Source: Bradyrhizobium diazoefficiens
Lineage (GTDB): Bacteria > Pseudomonadota > Alphaproteobacteria > Rhizobiales > Xanthobacteraceae
Reading direction: 5' to 3'
Assembly: GCF_018129965.1 (NCBI RefSeq)
Contig: NZ_JAFCKW010000002.1
Span: 186,001 to 250,000, forward strand
Length of the DNA stretch: 64,000 nucleotides
Shown here one piece after another: positions 1 to 9,536 of the stretch (positions within the stretch are counted from its first letter, which is position 1; every line of letters starts with the position of its first letter). A model generated the notes under the pieces. It had not been told where the DNA came from and did not search any database. It was given only the letters and a program-made list of their open reading frames with translations. The position numbers and the translations under genes are program-made.

Positions 1-621
1 CTCAAGCTGCTCGAGGGCGCCTGGGTGCCATTGCTGTTCGGCGCGGCGATGGCGGGGACGATCTGGACCTGGCGGCGCGGCTCGGGAATCCTGATCCAGA
101 AGACGCGCCGGATCGAGGTGCCGCTCGATGATCTGATTCGCAGCCTGGAGAAGCGGCCGCCGCACATCGTCAAGGGTACGGCGGTCTTCCTCACCAGCGA
201 TCCGTCCTTCGTGCCGACCGCTCTGCTGCACAATCTCAAGCACAACAAGGTGCTGCACGAACACAACGTGATCCTGACCATCGAGACCGCGCAGACACCG
301 CGGGTCGATCTGTCCGACCGGTTCCGGATGGAGAAGATCAGCGACAAGTTCTCCAAGGTCCGCCTGCGCTTCGGCTTCATGGAGCAGCCGAACGTGCCCA
401 AGGCGCTCGCGATCGCGCGCAAGCAGGGCTGGCAGTTCGACATCATGTCGACGTCGTTCTTCGTGTCGCGGCGGTCGCTGAAAGCCTCGGCCCAATCGGG
501 CATGCCGCTCTGGCAGGACCATCTGTTCATCGCGCTGAGCCGCTCCGCCAACGACGCCACCGACTATTTCCAGATTCCCACGGGGCGGGTGGTTGAAGTC
601 GGCACACAAGTCACCATCTGA
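1..621 (+). CDS. kup: Kup-family potassium uptake protein, C-terminal part (5' end outside the window)
   Basis: The frame is open from base 1, so this is the last ~206 residues of a longer gene. It shows the end of the membrane domain ([20 protein letters not shown]) followed by the cytoplasmic C-terminal domain typical of KUP/HAK/KT transporters, which bring in K+ with protons across the inner membrane. The C-terminal domain matches that of the complete kup just downstream almost throughout, for example in [33 protein letters not shown] and [10 protein letters not shown]. The two genes are therefore tandem paralogues, 142 bp apart and on the same strand. Family assignment is firm. The start and the first two thirds of the protein cannot be seen. 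Confidence 0.93.
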   Translation, partial: LKLLEGAWVPLLFGAAMAGTIWTWRRGSGILIQKTRRIEVPLDDLIRSLEKRPPHIVKGTAVFLTSDPSFVPTALLHNLKHNKVLHEHNVILTIETAQTPRVDLSDRFRMEKISDKFSKVRLRFGFMEQPNVPKALAIARKQGWQFDIMSTSFFVSRRSLKASAQSGMPLWQDHLFIALSRSANDATDYFQIPTGRVVEVGTQVTI

Positions 622-763
622 TCGCAATCAACGCACCCATGCGAATTTTGCATAGCGATGGCCCAGAATCGGGCTAGGCTATGCCGTTAGCGCAGGACTA
701 TAAGCCGCGCGCTCCTTCGCCGTTGTGCAATGAAGCAATTTTCAGAGGCCACCGGGCTCTCCC

Positions 764-2692
764 ATGACAAGTGACGTAGCAATTTCCGCCCCGGAAACGA
801 CGGCGGCCAATGGGCATGGTGATGCTCACACCACCGCCCGTTTCGGTGCGCTGACGCTCGGCAGCATCGGGGTGGTCTATGGCGATATCGGCACCAGCCC
901 GCTCTACGCGTTCCGCGAGGCCGTGATCGCGGCCTCAGGCGCGGAGGGGGTTCCGACACCGGCGGCCGTCATCGGCGTATTGTCGCTGATCCTGTGGGCG
1001 CTGATCGTCGTGGTGACCCTCAAATACGTCGTGATCCTGCTCCGGGCCGACAACAACGGCGAGGGCGGCACGCTCGCGCTGATGGCGCTGGCCCAGCGCG
1101 CGGTCGGCACCGGCGGGGCCACAATCGTCCTGCTCGGCATCATCTCCGGCGCGCTGTTCTACGGCGACGCCGTGATCACCCCTGCCTTGTCGGTGCTGTC
1201 GGCCATCGAGGGCATGAAGGACGTCACGTTGCGGTTCGAGCCCTACATCGTGCCGCTGACGGTGGTGATCCTGGCCTGCCTGTTTGCCGTACAGTCGCGC
1301 GGCACCGCCCGTGTCGCCGCGTTCTTTGGCCCCATCATGTGCGTCTGGTTTGCAGTGATCGCGCTGGCTGCGATCCCCCCGCTGATCCAGCAGCCGCAGG
1401 TGCTGTTCGCGCTGAACCCGCTCTACGCCGTGTCCTTCATGCTCCACCACGGCATCATCGGCTTCGTGACGCTGGGCGCGGTGTTCCTGGCCGTGACCGG
1501 CGCCGAGGCGCTCTATGCCGACCTCGGACATTTCGGCAAGCGGCCGATCCAGACCGCGTGGCTCTTCATCGTGCTGCCATCGCTGGCGTTGAACTATCTG
1601 GGGCAGGGCGCGCTCGTGCTCGGCGATCCCGGCGCGATCGAGAGTCCGTTCTTCCAGCTCTTCCCCCAGGGTTGGGCCCGCGGCGGAATGGTGGTTCTCG
1701 CCACCGCGGCCACCGTGATCGCGAGCCAGGCCGTCATCACCGGCGCCTATTCGCTGACGCGCCAGGCGATCCAGCTCGGGCTGCTGCCGCGTTTTGAAAT
1801 TCGCCATACGTCTGAAGCCCATTCGGGCCAGATCTTCATCCCGCGCATCAACCAGCTCCTGCTGGTTGCGGTCGTGCTTCTGGTACTGCTGTTCCGCTCA
1901 TCCAGCGCGCTGGCCTCGGCCTACGGCATCTCCGTGACCGGCACGATGGTGGTCACCGCGATGATGGGCTTTGTGGTGATCTGGAAGGTCTGGAAGTGGT
2001 CGCCCTTCACGGCTGCCGCGCTGATCCTGCCCTTCCTGTTCCTCGACCTGACCTTCCTTGCCGCGAACCTCCTCAAGGTGTTCGAGGGCGGCTGGGTGCC
2101 GCTGGCGCTCGGCGCGATGATGATCATCCTGATGTACACGTGGCGGCGCGGCAGCCGGCTGCTGTTCGAGAAGTCGCGCAAGCTCGAATTCCCGCTCGCT
2201 GATCTCGTGGCGATGCTCGAGAAGCGGCCGCCGCAGCGCGTGCCCGGCACGGCGGTGTTCCTGACCAGCGATCCGCTCAGCGCGCCGACCGCGCTCATGC
2301 ACAGCCTGAAGCACTACAAGGTGCTGCATGAGAAGAATGTCATTCTCACCATCGAGACCGCGCAAACCCCGCGGATCGATCCGGCCGAACGGGTGAAGCT
2401 GGAGCAGATCAGCCCGACCTTCTCCAAGGTGACGCTAAAATTCGGCTTCATGGAATCGCCGAACGTGCCGAAGGCGCTGGCGATCGCCCGCAAGCTCGGC
2501 TGGCAGTTCGACATCATGTCGACGTCGTTCTTCCTGTCGCGCAGGGCGCTGAAGCCGGCCGCCCATTCCGGCATGCCGCGCTGGCAGGACCGGCTGTTCA
2601 TCTCGCTCAGCCGCTCGGCCAACGACGCCACCGACTATTTCCAGATCCCCTCCGGCCGCGTGGTCGAGGTCGGCACGCAAGTGACGATCTGA
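764..2692 (+). CDS. kup: Kup potassium uptake protein
   Basis: This 642-residue protein has the usual length for bacterial Kup. It is a constitutive low-affinity K+/H+ symporter of the inner membrane. After a short hydrophilic N-terminus the hallmark [18 protein letters not shown] lies near residues 32-49, followed by about twelve hydrophobic segments and a C-terminal cytoplasmic domain from about residue 470. The ATG is preceded by a purine-rich AGAGG stretch about 15 bases upstream. It is the second of two tandem kup copies; rhizobia commonly carry two or three. No separate promoter can be named in the 142-bp gap, so co-transcription is possible. Confidence 0.95.
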   Translation: MTSDVAISAPETTAANGHGDAHTTARFGALTLGSIGVVYGDIGTSPLYAFREAVIAASGAEGVPTPAAVIGVLSLILWALIVVVTLKYVVILLRADNNGEGGTLALMALAQRAVGTGGATIVLLGIISGALFYGDAVITPALSVLSAIEGMKDVTLRFEPYIVPLTVVILACLFAVQSRGTARVAAFFGPIMCVWFAVIALAAIPPLIQQPQVLFALNPLYAVSFMLHHGIIGFVTLGAVFLAVTGAEALYADLGHFGKRPIQTAWLFIVLPSLALNYLGQGALVLGDPGAIESPFFQLFPQGWARGGMVVLATAATVIASQAVITGAYSLTRQAIQLGLLPRFEIRHTSEAHSGQIFIPRINQLLLVAVVLLVLLFRSSSALASAYGISVTGTMVVTAMMGFVVIWKVWKWSPFTAAALILPFLFLDLTFLAANLLKVFEGGWVPLALGAMMIILMYTWRRGSRLLFEKSRKLEFPLADLVAMLEKRPPQRVPGTAVFLTSDPLSAPTALMHSLKHYKVLHEKNVILTIETAQTPRIDPAERVKLEQISPTFSKVTLKFGFMESPNVPKALAIARKLGWQFDIMSTSFFLSRRALKPAAHSGMPRWQDRLFISLSRSANDATDYFQIPSGRVVEVGTQVTI

Positions 2693-2863
2693 CCGGGCGA
2701 CCGGATCGTCCGCTTGAACGTCGCGCTTCAAGTCGCTGCGATTTAGCCTTAACTTGCGCAAGGCAGCTCAAGCCTTTGTCGCGCTTGATTTTTGCCCAGC
2801 GAGAGGCGAGGTTGCCCGCCGACGGGATCGCCCCGGCAGCGGCCCGCGACGTTGGAGGATGAT

Positions 2864-3190
2864 GTGGCAAACCAGGTACAGGATCTGACCCCGGATGAGG
2901 TCTCCAAGGGTGTCGCGGAAGGGCGCTATTTGCTCGTCGACGTTCGCGAGCCGAACGAGGTCGAGGCCGAGGCCTATCCTTACGGCGTCGTCGTGCCGCT
3001 CTCGACCTTCGATCCCAAGGCAATCCCCGATCCGGAAGGCAAGGAGGTCGTGTTCGCCTGCCGCTCGGGCAAGCGCTCGGTGACCGCCTCGCTCGCGGCC
3101 CAGGCGGCTGGTCTGCCTTACGACAAGCATCTGGCCGGCGGCATGCTGGGGTGGAAGGCGGCGGGGCTTCCCAGCAAGGTCGGTGGCTGA
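2864..3190 (+). CDS. Rhodanese-like domain protein
   Basis: A single rhodanese domain of 108 residues. The GTG start at 2864 is chosen because a strong GGAGG ribosome site lies just before it (2854-2858) and the rhodanese fold begins right after; an upstream in-frame ATG would only add a low-complexity tail. The active-site loop CRSGKR (Cys66) is intact, as are LLVDVREPNE and the C-terminal GGMLGWKAAGLP. Single-domain rhodaneses move sulfane sulfur from thiosulfate or persulfides to acceptors, and the physiological partner here is unknown. It ends 9 bp before an aminotransferase gene, so the two are probably co-transcribed. Confidence 0.88.
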   Translation: MANQVQDLTPDEVSKGVAEGRYLLVDVREPNEVEAEAYPYGVVVPLSTFDPKAIPDPEGKEVVFACRSGKRSVTASLAAQAAGLPYDKHLAGGMLGWKAAGLPSKVGG

Positions 3191-3199
3191 TCGACCCCA

Positions 3200-4390
3200 A
3201 TGTCTAATAAAGTGTCCAAAAGCTCGTCCCTGAACAGGATCTTCGCCGATCTTCCCGTCACCATCTTCGAGGCGATGTCGCAGGCTGCGCGCGACAACGC
3301 CGCCATCAATCTTGGCCAGGGCTTTCCTGACGATCCCGGTCCGGAGGACATCCGCCGCGCCGCGGCGGAGGCCTCGCTGAACGGCTACAACCAGTATCCG
3401 TCGATGATGGGCATCCCGGAACTGCGCCAGGCGATCGCGACCCATTACGGCCACTGGCACGGCCTCACGCTCGATCCGATGAGCGAGGTGATGGTGACCT
3501 CCGGCGGCACCGAGGCGCTGACCTCGGCGATCCTGGCGGTGGTGCAACCCGGCGACGAGGTGGTCTGCTTCCAGCCGGTCTATGATTCCTACCTGCCGAT
3601 CATCCGCCAGGCCGGCGGCATTCCGCGGCTCGTCCGGCTCGAGCCGCCGCACTGGCGGCTGAACGAGGACATGCTGAAAAGCGTCTTCAATTCAAAGACC
3701 AAGGCGGTCCTGTTCAACAATCCCCTGAATCCATCGGCGGTGGTCTATCCGCGCGAGGACCTCGAACTGCTCGCGCGCTACTGCCAGGAGTTCGACGTCA
3801 TCGCGATCACGGACGAAGTGTGGGAGCACGTCACCTTCGACGAGCACAAGCACATCCCGCTGATCACCATCCCCGGCATGCGCGAGCGCACCATCAAGGT
3901 CGGCTCGGCCGGCAAGATCTTCTCGCTGACGGGCTGGAAGATCGGCTTCGTCTGCGCCGCGCCGCCGCTGCTGCGCGTCGCCGCCAAGGTGCACCAGTTC
4001 CTGACCTTCACCACGGCGCCCAACCTCCAGGCCGCCGTCGCCTACGGCCTCGGCAAGTCCGACGACTATTTCCTGTCGATGCGCAAGGACCTGACGCGGA
4101 GCCGGGACCGCCTGACCAAGGGGCTGGAGAGCCTCGGCTTCCCCGTGCTGAAGTCGCAGGGCACCTACTTCCTCACCGTCGACCTGTCGCCGCTCGGGCT
4201 CAACGAAAGCGATACCGAGTTCTGCTGGCGGATCGTAAAGGACTACAAGGTGGCAGCGATCCCGGTCTCGGCGTTCTACGAGCAGGATCCCGTGACCTCG
4301 GTGGTGCGCTTCTGCTTTGCCAAGAAGGACCAGACGCTCGACACCGCACTGGAGCGGCTGTCGGACGCGGTGCGTGGACGCAAGAGGTAG
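3200..4390 (+). CDS. PLP-dependent class I/II aminotransferase
   Basis: A 396-residue fold-type I aminotransferase. The Schiff-base lysine is K239 in GSAGKIFSLTGWKIGF. The cofactor-contacting ITDEVWEH and the NNPLNPSAVV loop are present, and the N-terminus NLGQGFPDDPGP is typical of the subgroup containing methionine/kynurenine aminotransferases (YbdL) and succinyldiaminopimelate aminotransferase (DapC). The enzyme would exchange an amino group between an amino acid and a 2-oxo acid in the cytoplasm; the substrate cannot be decided from sequence. It follows the rhodanese gene closely and is followed after 6 bp by a polyamine-binding protein, so the three may form one transcript. Confidence 0.9.
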   Translation: MSNKVSKSSSLNRIFADLPVTIFEAMSQAARDNAAINLGQGFPDDPGPEDIRRAAAEASLNGYNQYPSMMGIPELRQAIATHYGHWHGLTLDPMSEVMVTSGGTEALTSAILAVVQPGDEVVCFQPVYDSYLPIIRQAGGIPRLVRLEPPHWRLNEDMLKSVFNSKTKAVLFNNPLNPSAVVYPREDLELLARYCQEFDVIAITDEVWEHVTFDEHKHIPLITIPGMRERTIKVGSAGKIFSLTGWKIGFVCAAPPLLRVAAKVHQFLTFTTAPNLQAAVAYGLGKSDDYFLSMRKDLTRSRDRLTKGLESLGFPVLKSQGTYFLTVDLSPLGLNESDTEFCWRIVKDYKVAAIPVSAFYEQDPVTSVVRFCFAKKDQTLDTALERLSDAVRGRKR

Positions 4391-4396
4391 ACAGAG

Positions 4397-5503
4397 ATGA
4401 CGAACGTCAGCCGCTCCCGCTTTGGCCTTTCGATCGCCGCAGCACTGACGTTGCTCATGGCTCCTGCCGGGGCCGAGGAGCGGGTCGTCAACTTCTACAA
4501 CTGGTCCAACTACATGGCGCCGGATGTCCTGGAGGCCTTCACCAGGGAGACCGGCATCAAGGTGGTCTATGACACCTTCGATGCCAACGAGACCCTGGAG
4601 ACGCGGCTGATGGCCGGCAAGTCCGGCTACGATGTGGTGGTGCCCACCGCCTATTTCCTGCAGCGTCAGATCAAGGCCAACATCTTCCAGAAGCTCGACA
4701 AGGCCAAGCTGCCGAACCTCGCTAATGCCTGGCCGGTGGTGACCCAGCGCCTCGGCATCTACGATCCCGGCAACGTCTATGCCGCGAACTACATGTGGGG
4801 CACGACGGGCATCGGCTACAACGTCGCCAAGGTACGGGAGATCCTCGGGCCCGACGCGACGATCGACAGCTGGGACATCGTCTTCAAGCCGGAGAACCTC
4901 GCCAAGTTCAAAGACTGCGGCGTCCACATGCTCGACTCCGCCGACGATATCTTTCCGGCGGCGCTGAGCTGGCTCGGCCTCGATCCGAACTCGACCAAAC
5001 AGGCCGACCTCGAGAAGGCCGCCGACATCGTCGCCAAGGTCCGCCCCTCGGTGCGCAAGTTTCATTCCTCCGAATACTTAAGTGCGCTCGCCACCGGCGA
5101 GATCTGCTTCGTGGTCGGCTGGTCCGGCGACATCATGCAGGCCCGCGCCCGCGCGGCCGAGGCCAAGAGCGGCGTCGAGATCGGCTATGCGATCCCGAAG
5201 GAGGGGGCGCAGATGTTCTTCGACAATCTGGCGATCCCCGCCGACGCCAAGAACGTCAAGGAAGCCTACGAGCTGATCAACTACCTCTACCGCCCCGAAA
5301 TCGCCGCCAAGAACTCCGACTTCCTGTCCTACGCCAATGGCAACCTCGCCAGCCAGAAGCTGGTCGATCCGAAGATTCTGAACGACAAGAACATCTATCC
5401 GGACGAGGCGACGCTTTCAAAACTGTTCGTGATCACGGCGCGCGATCCGGCGACGCAGCGGGTGATCAATCGGTTGTGGACGAAGGTGAAGACGGGGCGG
5501 TAA
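4397..5503 (+). CDS. Polyamine ABC transporter periplasmic binding protein (PotF-like)
   Basis: This 368-residue protein begins with an Sec signal peptide (hydrophobic core about residues 8-25, ending near AGAEE). The mature region has the PotD/PotF family signatures VVNFYNWSNYM, FDANETLETRLMAGKSGYDVVVP and VVGWSGDI. These proteins capture putrescine or spermidine in the periplasm for a PotGHI-type importer. No permease or ATPase gene is adjacent, so it is either an orphan receptor or works with a transporter encoded elsewhere. It lies 6 bp after the aminotransferase gene, which hints at amine or amino acid metabolism for the small operon, but this is inference. Confidence 0.9.
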   Translation: MTNVSRSRFGLSIAAALTLLMAPAGAEERVVNFYNWSNYMAPDVLEAFTRETGIKVVYDTFDANETLETRLMAGKSGYDVVVPTAYFLQRQIKANIFQKLDKAKLPNLANAWPVVTQRLGIYDPGNVYAANYMWGTTGIGYNVAKVREILGPDATIDSWDIVFKPENLAKFKDCGVHMLDSADDIFPAALSWLGLDPNSTKQADLEKAADIVAKVRPSVRKFHSSEYLSALATGEICFVVGWSGDIMQARARAAEAKSGVEIGYAIPKEGAQMFFDNLAIPADAKNVKEAYELINYLYRPEIAAKNSDFLSYANGNLASQKLVDPKILNDKNIYPDEATLSKLFVITARDPATQRVINRLWTKVKTGR

Positions 5504-6061
5504 CCGCCTCGTCAACTCTTTTCCTGCAAAACAACCCCATGCACAGTAGCACCGCTGCTCGCGCGTTGCTGGCGGTGATGGCCTGTAAGTCGTGATGCCG
5601 TTGGGCCTAATAGCTCTGCCGACGCAAGGGAACCGAAACACCTCGCCTAACTCTCGCTGTCATTCCCCGCGCAGGCGGGGAATCCAGTACGCCGCGGCTT
5701 CTCGGTCAATCACGACTGCCTCGAGTACTGGATCGCCCGGTCAAGTGTTTAGTCCGGAGACAAGGCTGACACCTGTTCGGACACATCACTGACAGGTTGG
5801 GTGCTGGTCAAGTCAATTGATGCGACCTGCCAGCTGGCGAAGAAGATGCCGTAATGGCCGTCACGATCCAGCGGCCTGATGGCCAGCCGTTCGCCTGCGA
5901 AGGCCTGAGGCGGCGATCCAGGAAGGTTTGAAGCTGCGACCGGGGACGACGAGACTCAATGTCCTGCCACCGATGAAGAACGCGAGTCCGTTATGTATTG
6001 CAGCCATCGATCGCGCCGTTCAGGCGGAGGTCGAGGCAGGCTTGCCGGAGCAGTAGGCGGC
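5504..6061. other. Gene-free interval with a palindromic repeat and possible mobile-element debris
   Basis: About 560 bp without a convincing gene. A Bradyrhizobium-type palindromic repeat occupies about 5659-5745. After it, around 5768-5796, ACCTGT and ACAGGT face each other across a short spacer (ACCTGTTCGG..ACTGACAGGT), resembling a degenerate element end. The remaining bases carry only short open frames (17-25 codons) without a ribosome site or recognisable product. The stretch may be decayed mobile DNA between the potF-like gene and the 3' end of the lipid A operon. Confidence 0.45.
5659..5745. repeat. Short palindromic intergenic repeat, copy 1
   Basis: A hairpin CATTCCCCGCGCAGGCGGGGAAT (5661-5682; arms ATTCCCCGC and GCGGGGAAT) is followed by CCAGTACGCCGCGGCTTCTC and closes with GAGTACTGGATCGCCCGGTC. 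The same parts recur at 15581-15669. There the middle block GAGAAGCCGCGGC is in the opposite orientation, so the two copies belong to one palindromic family whose core has flipped. It lies between genes and probably folds in RNA. Confidence 0.7.
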
Positions 6062-6994
6062 TTACCGCCACCTGCGATGCAGCCACAGCCACTGTTCGGG
6101 ATGCTCGCGCACCCAGCTTTCCACCACGTTGGTGACCGCCTGCGTCGTGCCCTGGATGTCGATCCGGCCGTCGGCATCGCGCACGGGCTGAATCTCCTCG
6201 GTCAGCTCGGCGGCGAAGCGGCCGCCCGGCTTGCGGATGACGCGGACGCCGTGGATCGGACATTCGACCTGGCGCAAGAGGCGCGCCAGCATCGGGTTGG
6301 CGCGGGTCTTGCGGCCGAAGAACGTGACCTCGACGCCGCCGGTCAGATACTGATCGATCAGCATGGCGACGTGCTTGCCGTCCTTGAGCGCCTGCGCGAG
6401 GCGCAGCGGCGCGTCGCGGCCCGCCGGGATCAAGGTGCCCATGTTGACCTGGCGCATCTCCTGGATGATGCGGTCGGCGGAGGCGATGTTCGGGCGGCGG
6501 TAGAGGATCGCGGTGTCGAGCCCATGCGCGACGGCGGCCAGCGCTGGCAGCTCCCAGTTGGACAGATGCGCGGCAAAGATCAGCGCCGGCTTGCCGTCGT
6601 CGCGGATCTGGTCGAACAGTTCGATGCTGCGCTCGGGCAGTTCGATCCGGCTCTTTTCCGGATGGTCGCGATCGTAGTCCCAGACCTGGTCCATATGCGC
6701 AAACTCGCCGCCGACGCGGCCGAGATTGTCCCACACACCCATCAGGATCTGTTCGATCTCTTCCGGCGACTTCTCGGGAAAGGCGGCAGTGAGGTTGGCG
6801 CGGCCGATGCGATGCTCGCGCAGGCGCGGGCCGATCAGCTTTGTGACGCGCGCGAAAAAGTCCGAGGTCTTGACCGGATCGAAATAGCGCGTGGTGCGCA
6901 GCATGCCGACGGTGGCCGCGCCGATCAGGCCTCCGCTGATCGACTTGGCTGCGTTGCGCGCGCGAATCTTCGTGCTGACGGGAATCAGCGCCAT
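6062..6994 (-). CDS. lpxXL: Lipid A biosynthesis acyltransferase, VLCFA-specific (LpxXL)
   Basis: A 310-residue member of the HtrB/LpxL lauroyl acyltransferase family. The catalytic His-X4-acid motif appears as HLSNWE, followed by the family's GTLIPAGRDAP and MLIDQYL regions, and the protein ends HPEQWLWLHRRWR as LpxL proteins do. In rhizobia LpxXL transfers a C26-C28 hydroxylated fatty acid from AcpXL to lipid A at the inner membrane. It is the last gene of the minus-strand acpXL operon, starting 8 bp after the fabF1XL stop. In many rhizobia an alcohol dehydrogenase gene (adh2XL) separates these two; it is absent here. Confidence 0.92.
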   Translation of the reverse strand: MALIPVSTKIRARNAAKSISGGLIGAATVGMLRTTRYFDPVKTSDFFARVTKLIGPRLREHRIGRANLTAAFPEKSPEEIEQILMGVWDNLGRVGGEFAHMDQVWDYDRDHPEKSRIELPERSIELFDQIRDDGKPALIFAAHLSNWELPALAAVAHGLDTAILYRRPNIASADRIIQEMRQVNMGTLIPAGRDAPLRLAQALKDGKHVAMLIDQYLTGGVEVTFFGRKTRANPMLARLLRQVECPIHGVRVIRKPGGRFAAELTEEIQPVRDADGRIDIQGTTQAVTNVVESWVREHPEQWLWLHRRWR

Positions 6995-7002
6995 GCGTCC
7001 GG

Positions 7003-8280
7003 TCAGGCCGGTTCGCGGGTCAGGATCAGCGAGGCGTTCTGGCCGCCGAAGCCGAACGAGTTCGACATCACCGCGGTCACGCGGGCATCGCGCGCCTTGT
7101 TGCCGACGACGTCGAACAGGATCGTGGGATCCGGCGTCTCGTAGTTGATCGTCGGCGGAATGCGCTGGTGCTCGAGCGTCAGCAGAGAGAAGATCGCCTC
7201 GACCGCACCGGCCGCCGAGATGGTGTGGCCGACCATCGACTTGTTGGATGTAACCGGGATCTTAGAGATGAGATCGCCGAACACGGCCGATGTCGTGTTG
7301 TACTCCATCTTGTCGTTCTCGGGCGTCGCGGTGCCGTGCGCGTTGATGTGGTCGATCTGGTCCGGCGTCATGCCGGCATCGGCCAGCGTCTTGTTCATGC
7401 AGCCGATGATCGGCTTGCCGTCGGGCGAGGAGCGGGTGCGGTGGAAGGAATCGGTCAGCTCGCCGCAGCCCGCGATCACGCCGAGGATCCTGGCGCCGCG
7501 CGCGGTGGCGGCTTCATAGCTCTCGAGCACGAGGGCGCCGGCGCCTTCGGCCATGACGAAGCCGTCGCGGTTCTTGGAGAAGGGGCGGGAGGCCGCCTGC
7601 GGCGGATCGTTCTGGGTCGACAGCGCCGAGAGCAGCGAGAAGCGCACCAGCGCTTCCGGGTTCACGGTACCGTCGGTCGCCACGCACAGCGCAGCATCGG
7701 TCTCGCCGCGGCGGATCGCCTCGACGCCGAGCTGGATCGAGGTCGCGCCCGAGGCGCAGGCCGTCGACAGCGAGATCGGCGAGCCCTTGGTGCCGAAGGT
7801 CTCGGCGAGGTGTGCCGCGACCGAGCCGAACATGAAGCGGTGGTGATAGGCGCTGTACTTGCCGCCGCCGGAAATGCGCAGCAGATCGTCATAGGTGAAG
7901 TCCGGCGCGCCGACGGCGCGGCCAAGCTCGCGGCGCTGCGGCCATTCGACTTCCACCGGCGCAACCGCAAGGAAGAGGGGACCCGGAAAATCGGCCTTGG
8001 CGCCGATGCCGGCCTGCTCAAGCGCTTCCTGCGTGACGATCTCGGCCATCCGCTCGGACAGTCCGGTCGAGGAGAACGGATCGACGCTGACGAAATCCAC
8101 CGTGCCGGCCATCGTCGTCTTGAGGCCGTCGACCGGAAAGCGCGTGATGGTGCGGATGCCGGATTCGCCGGCCACGAGTTTCGCCCAATTGTCGGCCTTG
8201 CCGGCGCCGAGCGAGGTCATGATGCCCATGCCGGTGACGACGACGACGGGACGCCCGAGTTTGTCGCGTGGTGCAGTCAT
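7003..8280 (-). CDS. fabF1XL: Beta-ketoacyl-ACP synthase FabF1XL
   Basis: A 425-residue KAS II-type condensing enzyme with a full catalytic triad: Cys175 in LSTACASGAT, His315 in NAHGTATP and His352 in NKSMVGHTISAAG. It elongates acyl-AcpXL with malonyl units during synthesis of the very-long-chain fatty acid of lipid A. It lies between fabF2XL (50 bp upstream) and lpxXL (8 bp downstream) on the minus strand. The neighbouring FabF2XL has lost the active-site cysteine, so this is probably the only catalytic condensing subunit of the pair. Confidence 0.93.
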   Translation of the reverse strand: MTAPRDKLGRPVVVVTGMGIMTSLGAGKADNWAKLVAGESGIRTITRFPVDGLKTTMAGTVDFVSVDPFSSTGLSERMAEIVTQEALEQAGIGAKADFPGPLFLAVAPVEVEWPQRRELGRAVGAPDFTYDDLLRISGGGKYSAYHHRFMFGSVAAHLAETFGTKGSPISLSTACASGATSIQLGVEAIRRGETDAALCVATDGTVNPEALVRFSLLSALSTQNDPPQAASRPFSKNRDGFVMAEGAGALVLESYEAATARGARILGVIAGCGELTDSFHRTRSSPDGKPIIGCMNKTLADAGMTPDQIDHINAHGTATPENDKMEYNTTSAVFGDLISKIPVTSNKSMVGHTISAAGAVEAIFSLLTLEHQRIPPTINYETPDPTILFDVVGNKARDARVTAVMSNSFGFGGQNASLILTREPA

Positions 8281-8330
8281 GTCGATCCTCCGATAGAGCT
8301 AGAGCAAGATCAGCCGAAGCGCGCCGCGCT

Positions 8331-9536
8331 TCAACCGACCGCTTCGACCAGCGCCATGCCTTCGCCGCGCCAGTGTCCGGCTCCGACCACCACGATCTGG
8401 GTGGGAGCCCCCTGCATTTCAATCTCGGTGCCCGTCGAATCGTTCGGCGGGAACAGTGCGCCGCGCGAGATCGACAGGGCGGCGAGCGCAAGCCCGAGCG
8501 GGAATTGCGTTTCCATGGTGTGGCCGAACATCGTGCCGGTCGAGCGCACCGGAAATTCGGCGTGGCCCTTCAGGAAGCCGCGCTCTTCCGACGTTGCCGG
8601 CTCCGCGCCGGTCGCGCCCGTGATGATCGCGCCCTTGCCCTCGCGCCTGGGCAGCTTGGCCCAGAGCTTCTCCAGCGTTGCCGCCATGTCGCCGGGATGC
8701 TTGCGCCGGGCGAGGTCGGCGACGACGCTCGACAGCTTGGCGAACGGCTTGGCGCCGCGCGCCTCGGCATGAGCCCTCGATTCCAGCACCAGGAAGGCGC
8801 CGGCCGAACCGAGCGCGAAGCCGGCGTGATCCTTGCGCGCCCACACCGGCGCGAACTTGTCCTTCAGGTTGAAGTCGCCGAATTCGTAGAGGACCATCAG
8901 GTCCTTGCGTTCGCCATTGTGCGAGCCGCCGATCAGCGCGATGTCGCTCTCCCCCGAGGCGATGCGCGCCAGCGCGATGCGGGCGGCATCGGCGCCCGCG
9001 ACCTCTTCACCCATGAAGGTGCGCGAGGTGCCGCCGAGACCGTGCACGATGGCGATGTTGCCGGCGAGCAGGTTGGAGAGCTGGGCCAGGAACAGCGTCG
9101 GCCTGAGATCGCTCATCAGCCGCTCGTTCAGGAAGCCGGGCGCGTTCGCCCCCTTGGCTTCGGCCGTGAGCACGCCGGTGTCGACATTGAGATCGCGCTC
9201 GCCACCGCCGGCGGCGACCACCATGTCGATCTTCGACAGAATGTCCTTGTTGCCCTTGATCCCGGCAGAGTCGAGCGCAAGGCCTGCGGCATAGGTGCCG
9301 ATGCGCTGCCAGGCTTCCATCTGGCGCTGGTCGCCCTTCTTCGGGATCTGGCTGTCGAAGGACACCGGCATCAGGGGATGCACGATGTAAGGCGCAAAAC
9401 CCGTCTGGTCGACATTGATGCGCTTCTCCTGGAGCGCGGTCCAGTTCGCGTCCAGGCCCTCGCCGAGCGAAGTGGCAAGCCCAATGCCGGTGATCCAGAC
9501 TTCCGTCTGGCCGGGCTTCGAAGTGGTGTCGGTCAT
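8331..9536 (-). CDS. fabF2XL: FabF2XL, condensing-enzyme homologue lacking the active-site cysteine
   Basis: A 401-residue ketosynthase-fold protein of the rhizobial VLCFA operon. The thiolase-like core is recognisable (VWITGIGLATSLGEGLDANW, GFALGSAGAFLVLESRAHAEARG). Where FabF has a Cys-containing nucleophile elbow this protein reads GLGGTSRTFMGEE (about residues 166-178), and the first catalytic histidine motif NAHGT is replaced by ITGATGAEPAT. Only the second histidine (His339 in GTMFGHT) remains. That resembles the KS-beta or chain-length-factor subunits of type II polyketide synthases. It overlaps fabZXL by 4 nt (ATGA), so translation is coupled. The name comes from operon position and fold; the inactive role is inference. 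Confidence 0.86.
   Translation of the reverse strand: MTDTTSKPGQTEVWITGIGLATSLGEGLDANWTALQEKRINVDQTGFAPYIVHPLMPVSFDSQIPKKGDQRQMEAWQRIGTYAAGLALDSAGIKGNKDILSKIDMVVAAGGGERDLNVDTGVLTAEAKGANAPGFLNERLMSDLRPTLFLAQLSNLLAGNIAIVHGLGGTSRTFMGEEVAGADAARIALARIASGESDIALIGGSHNGERKDLMVLYEFGDFNLKDKFAPVWARKDHAGFALGSAGAFLVLESRAHAEARGAKPFAKLSSVVADLARRKHPGDMAATLEKLWAKLPRREGKGAIITGATGAEPATSEERGFLKGHAEFPVRSTGTMFGHTMETQFPLGLALAALSISRGALFPPNDSTGTEIEMQGAPTQIVVVGAGHWRGEGMALVEAVG

Noticed and set aside
3692..5065. 457-codon open frame antisense to the aminotransferase and PotF-like genes
   Set aside because: No recognisable domain or ribosome site; the opposite strand carries intact motifs.
5768..5796. Insertion sequence end
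   Set aside because: Only a 6-bp inverted pair (ACCTGT/ACAGGT) is visible and no transposase remnant could be read with confidence, so it is mentioned only as possible debris.
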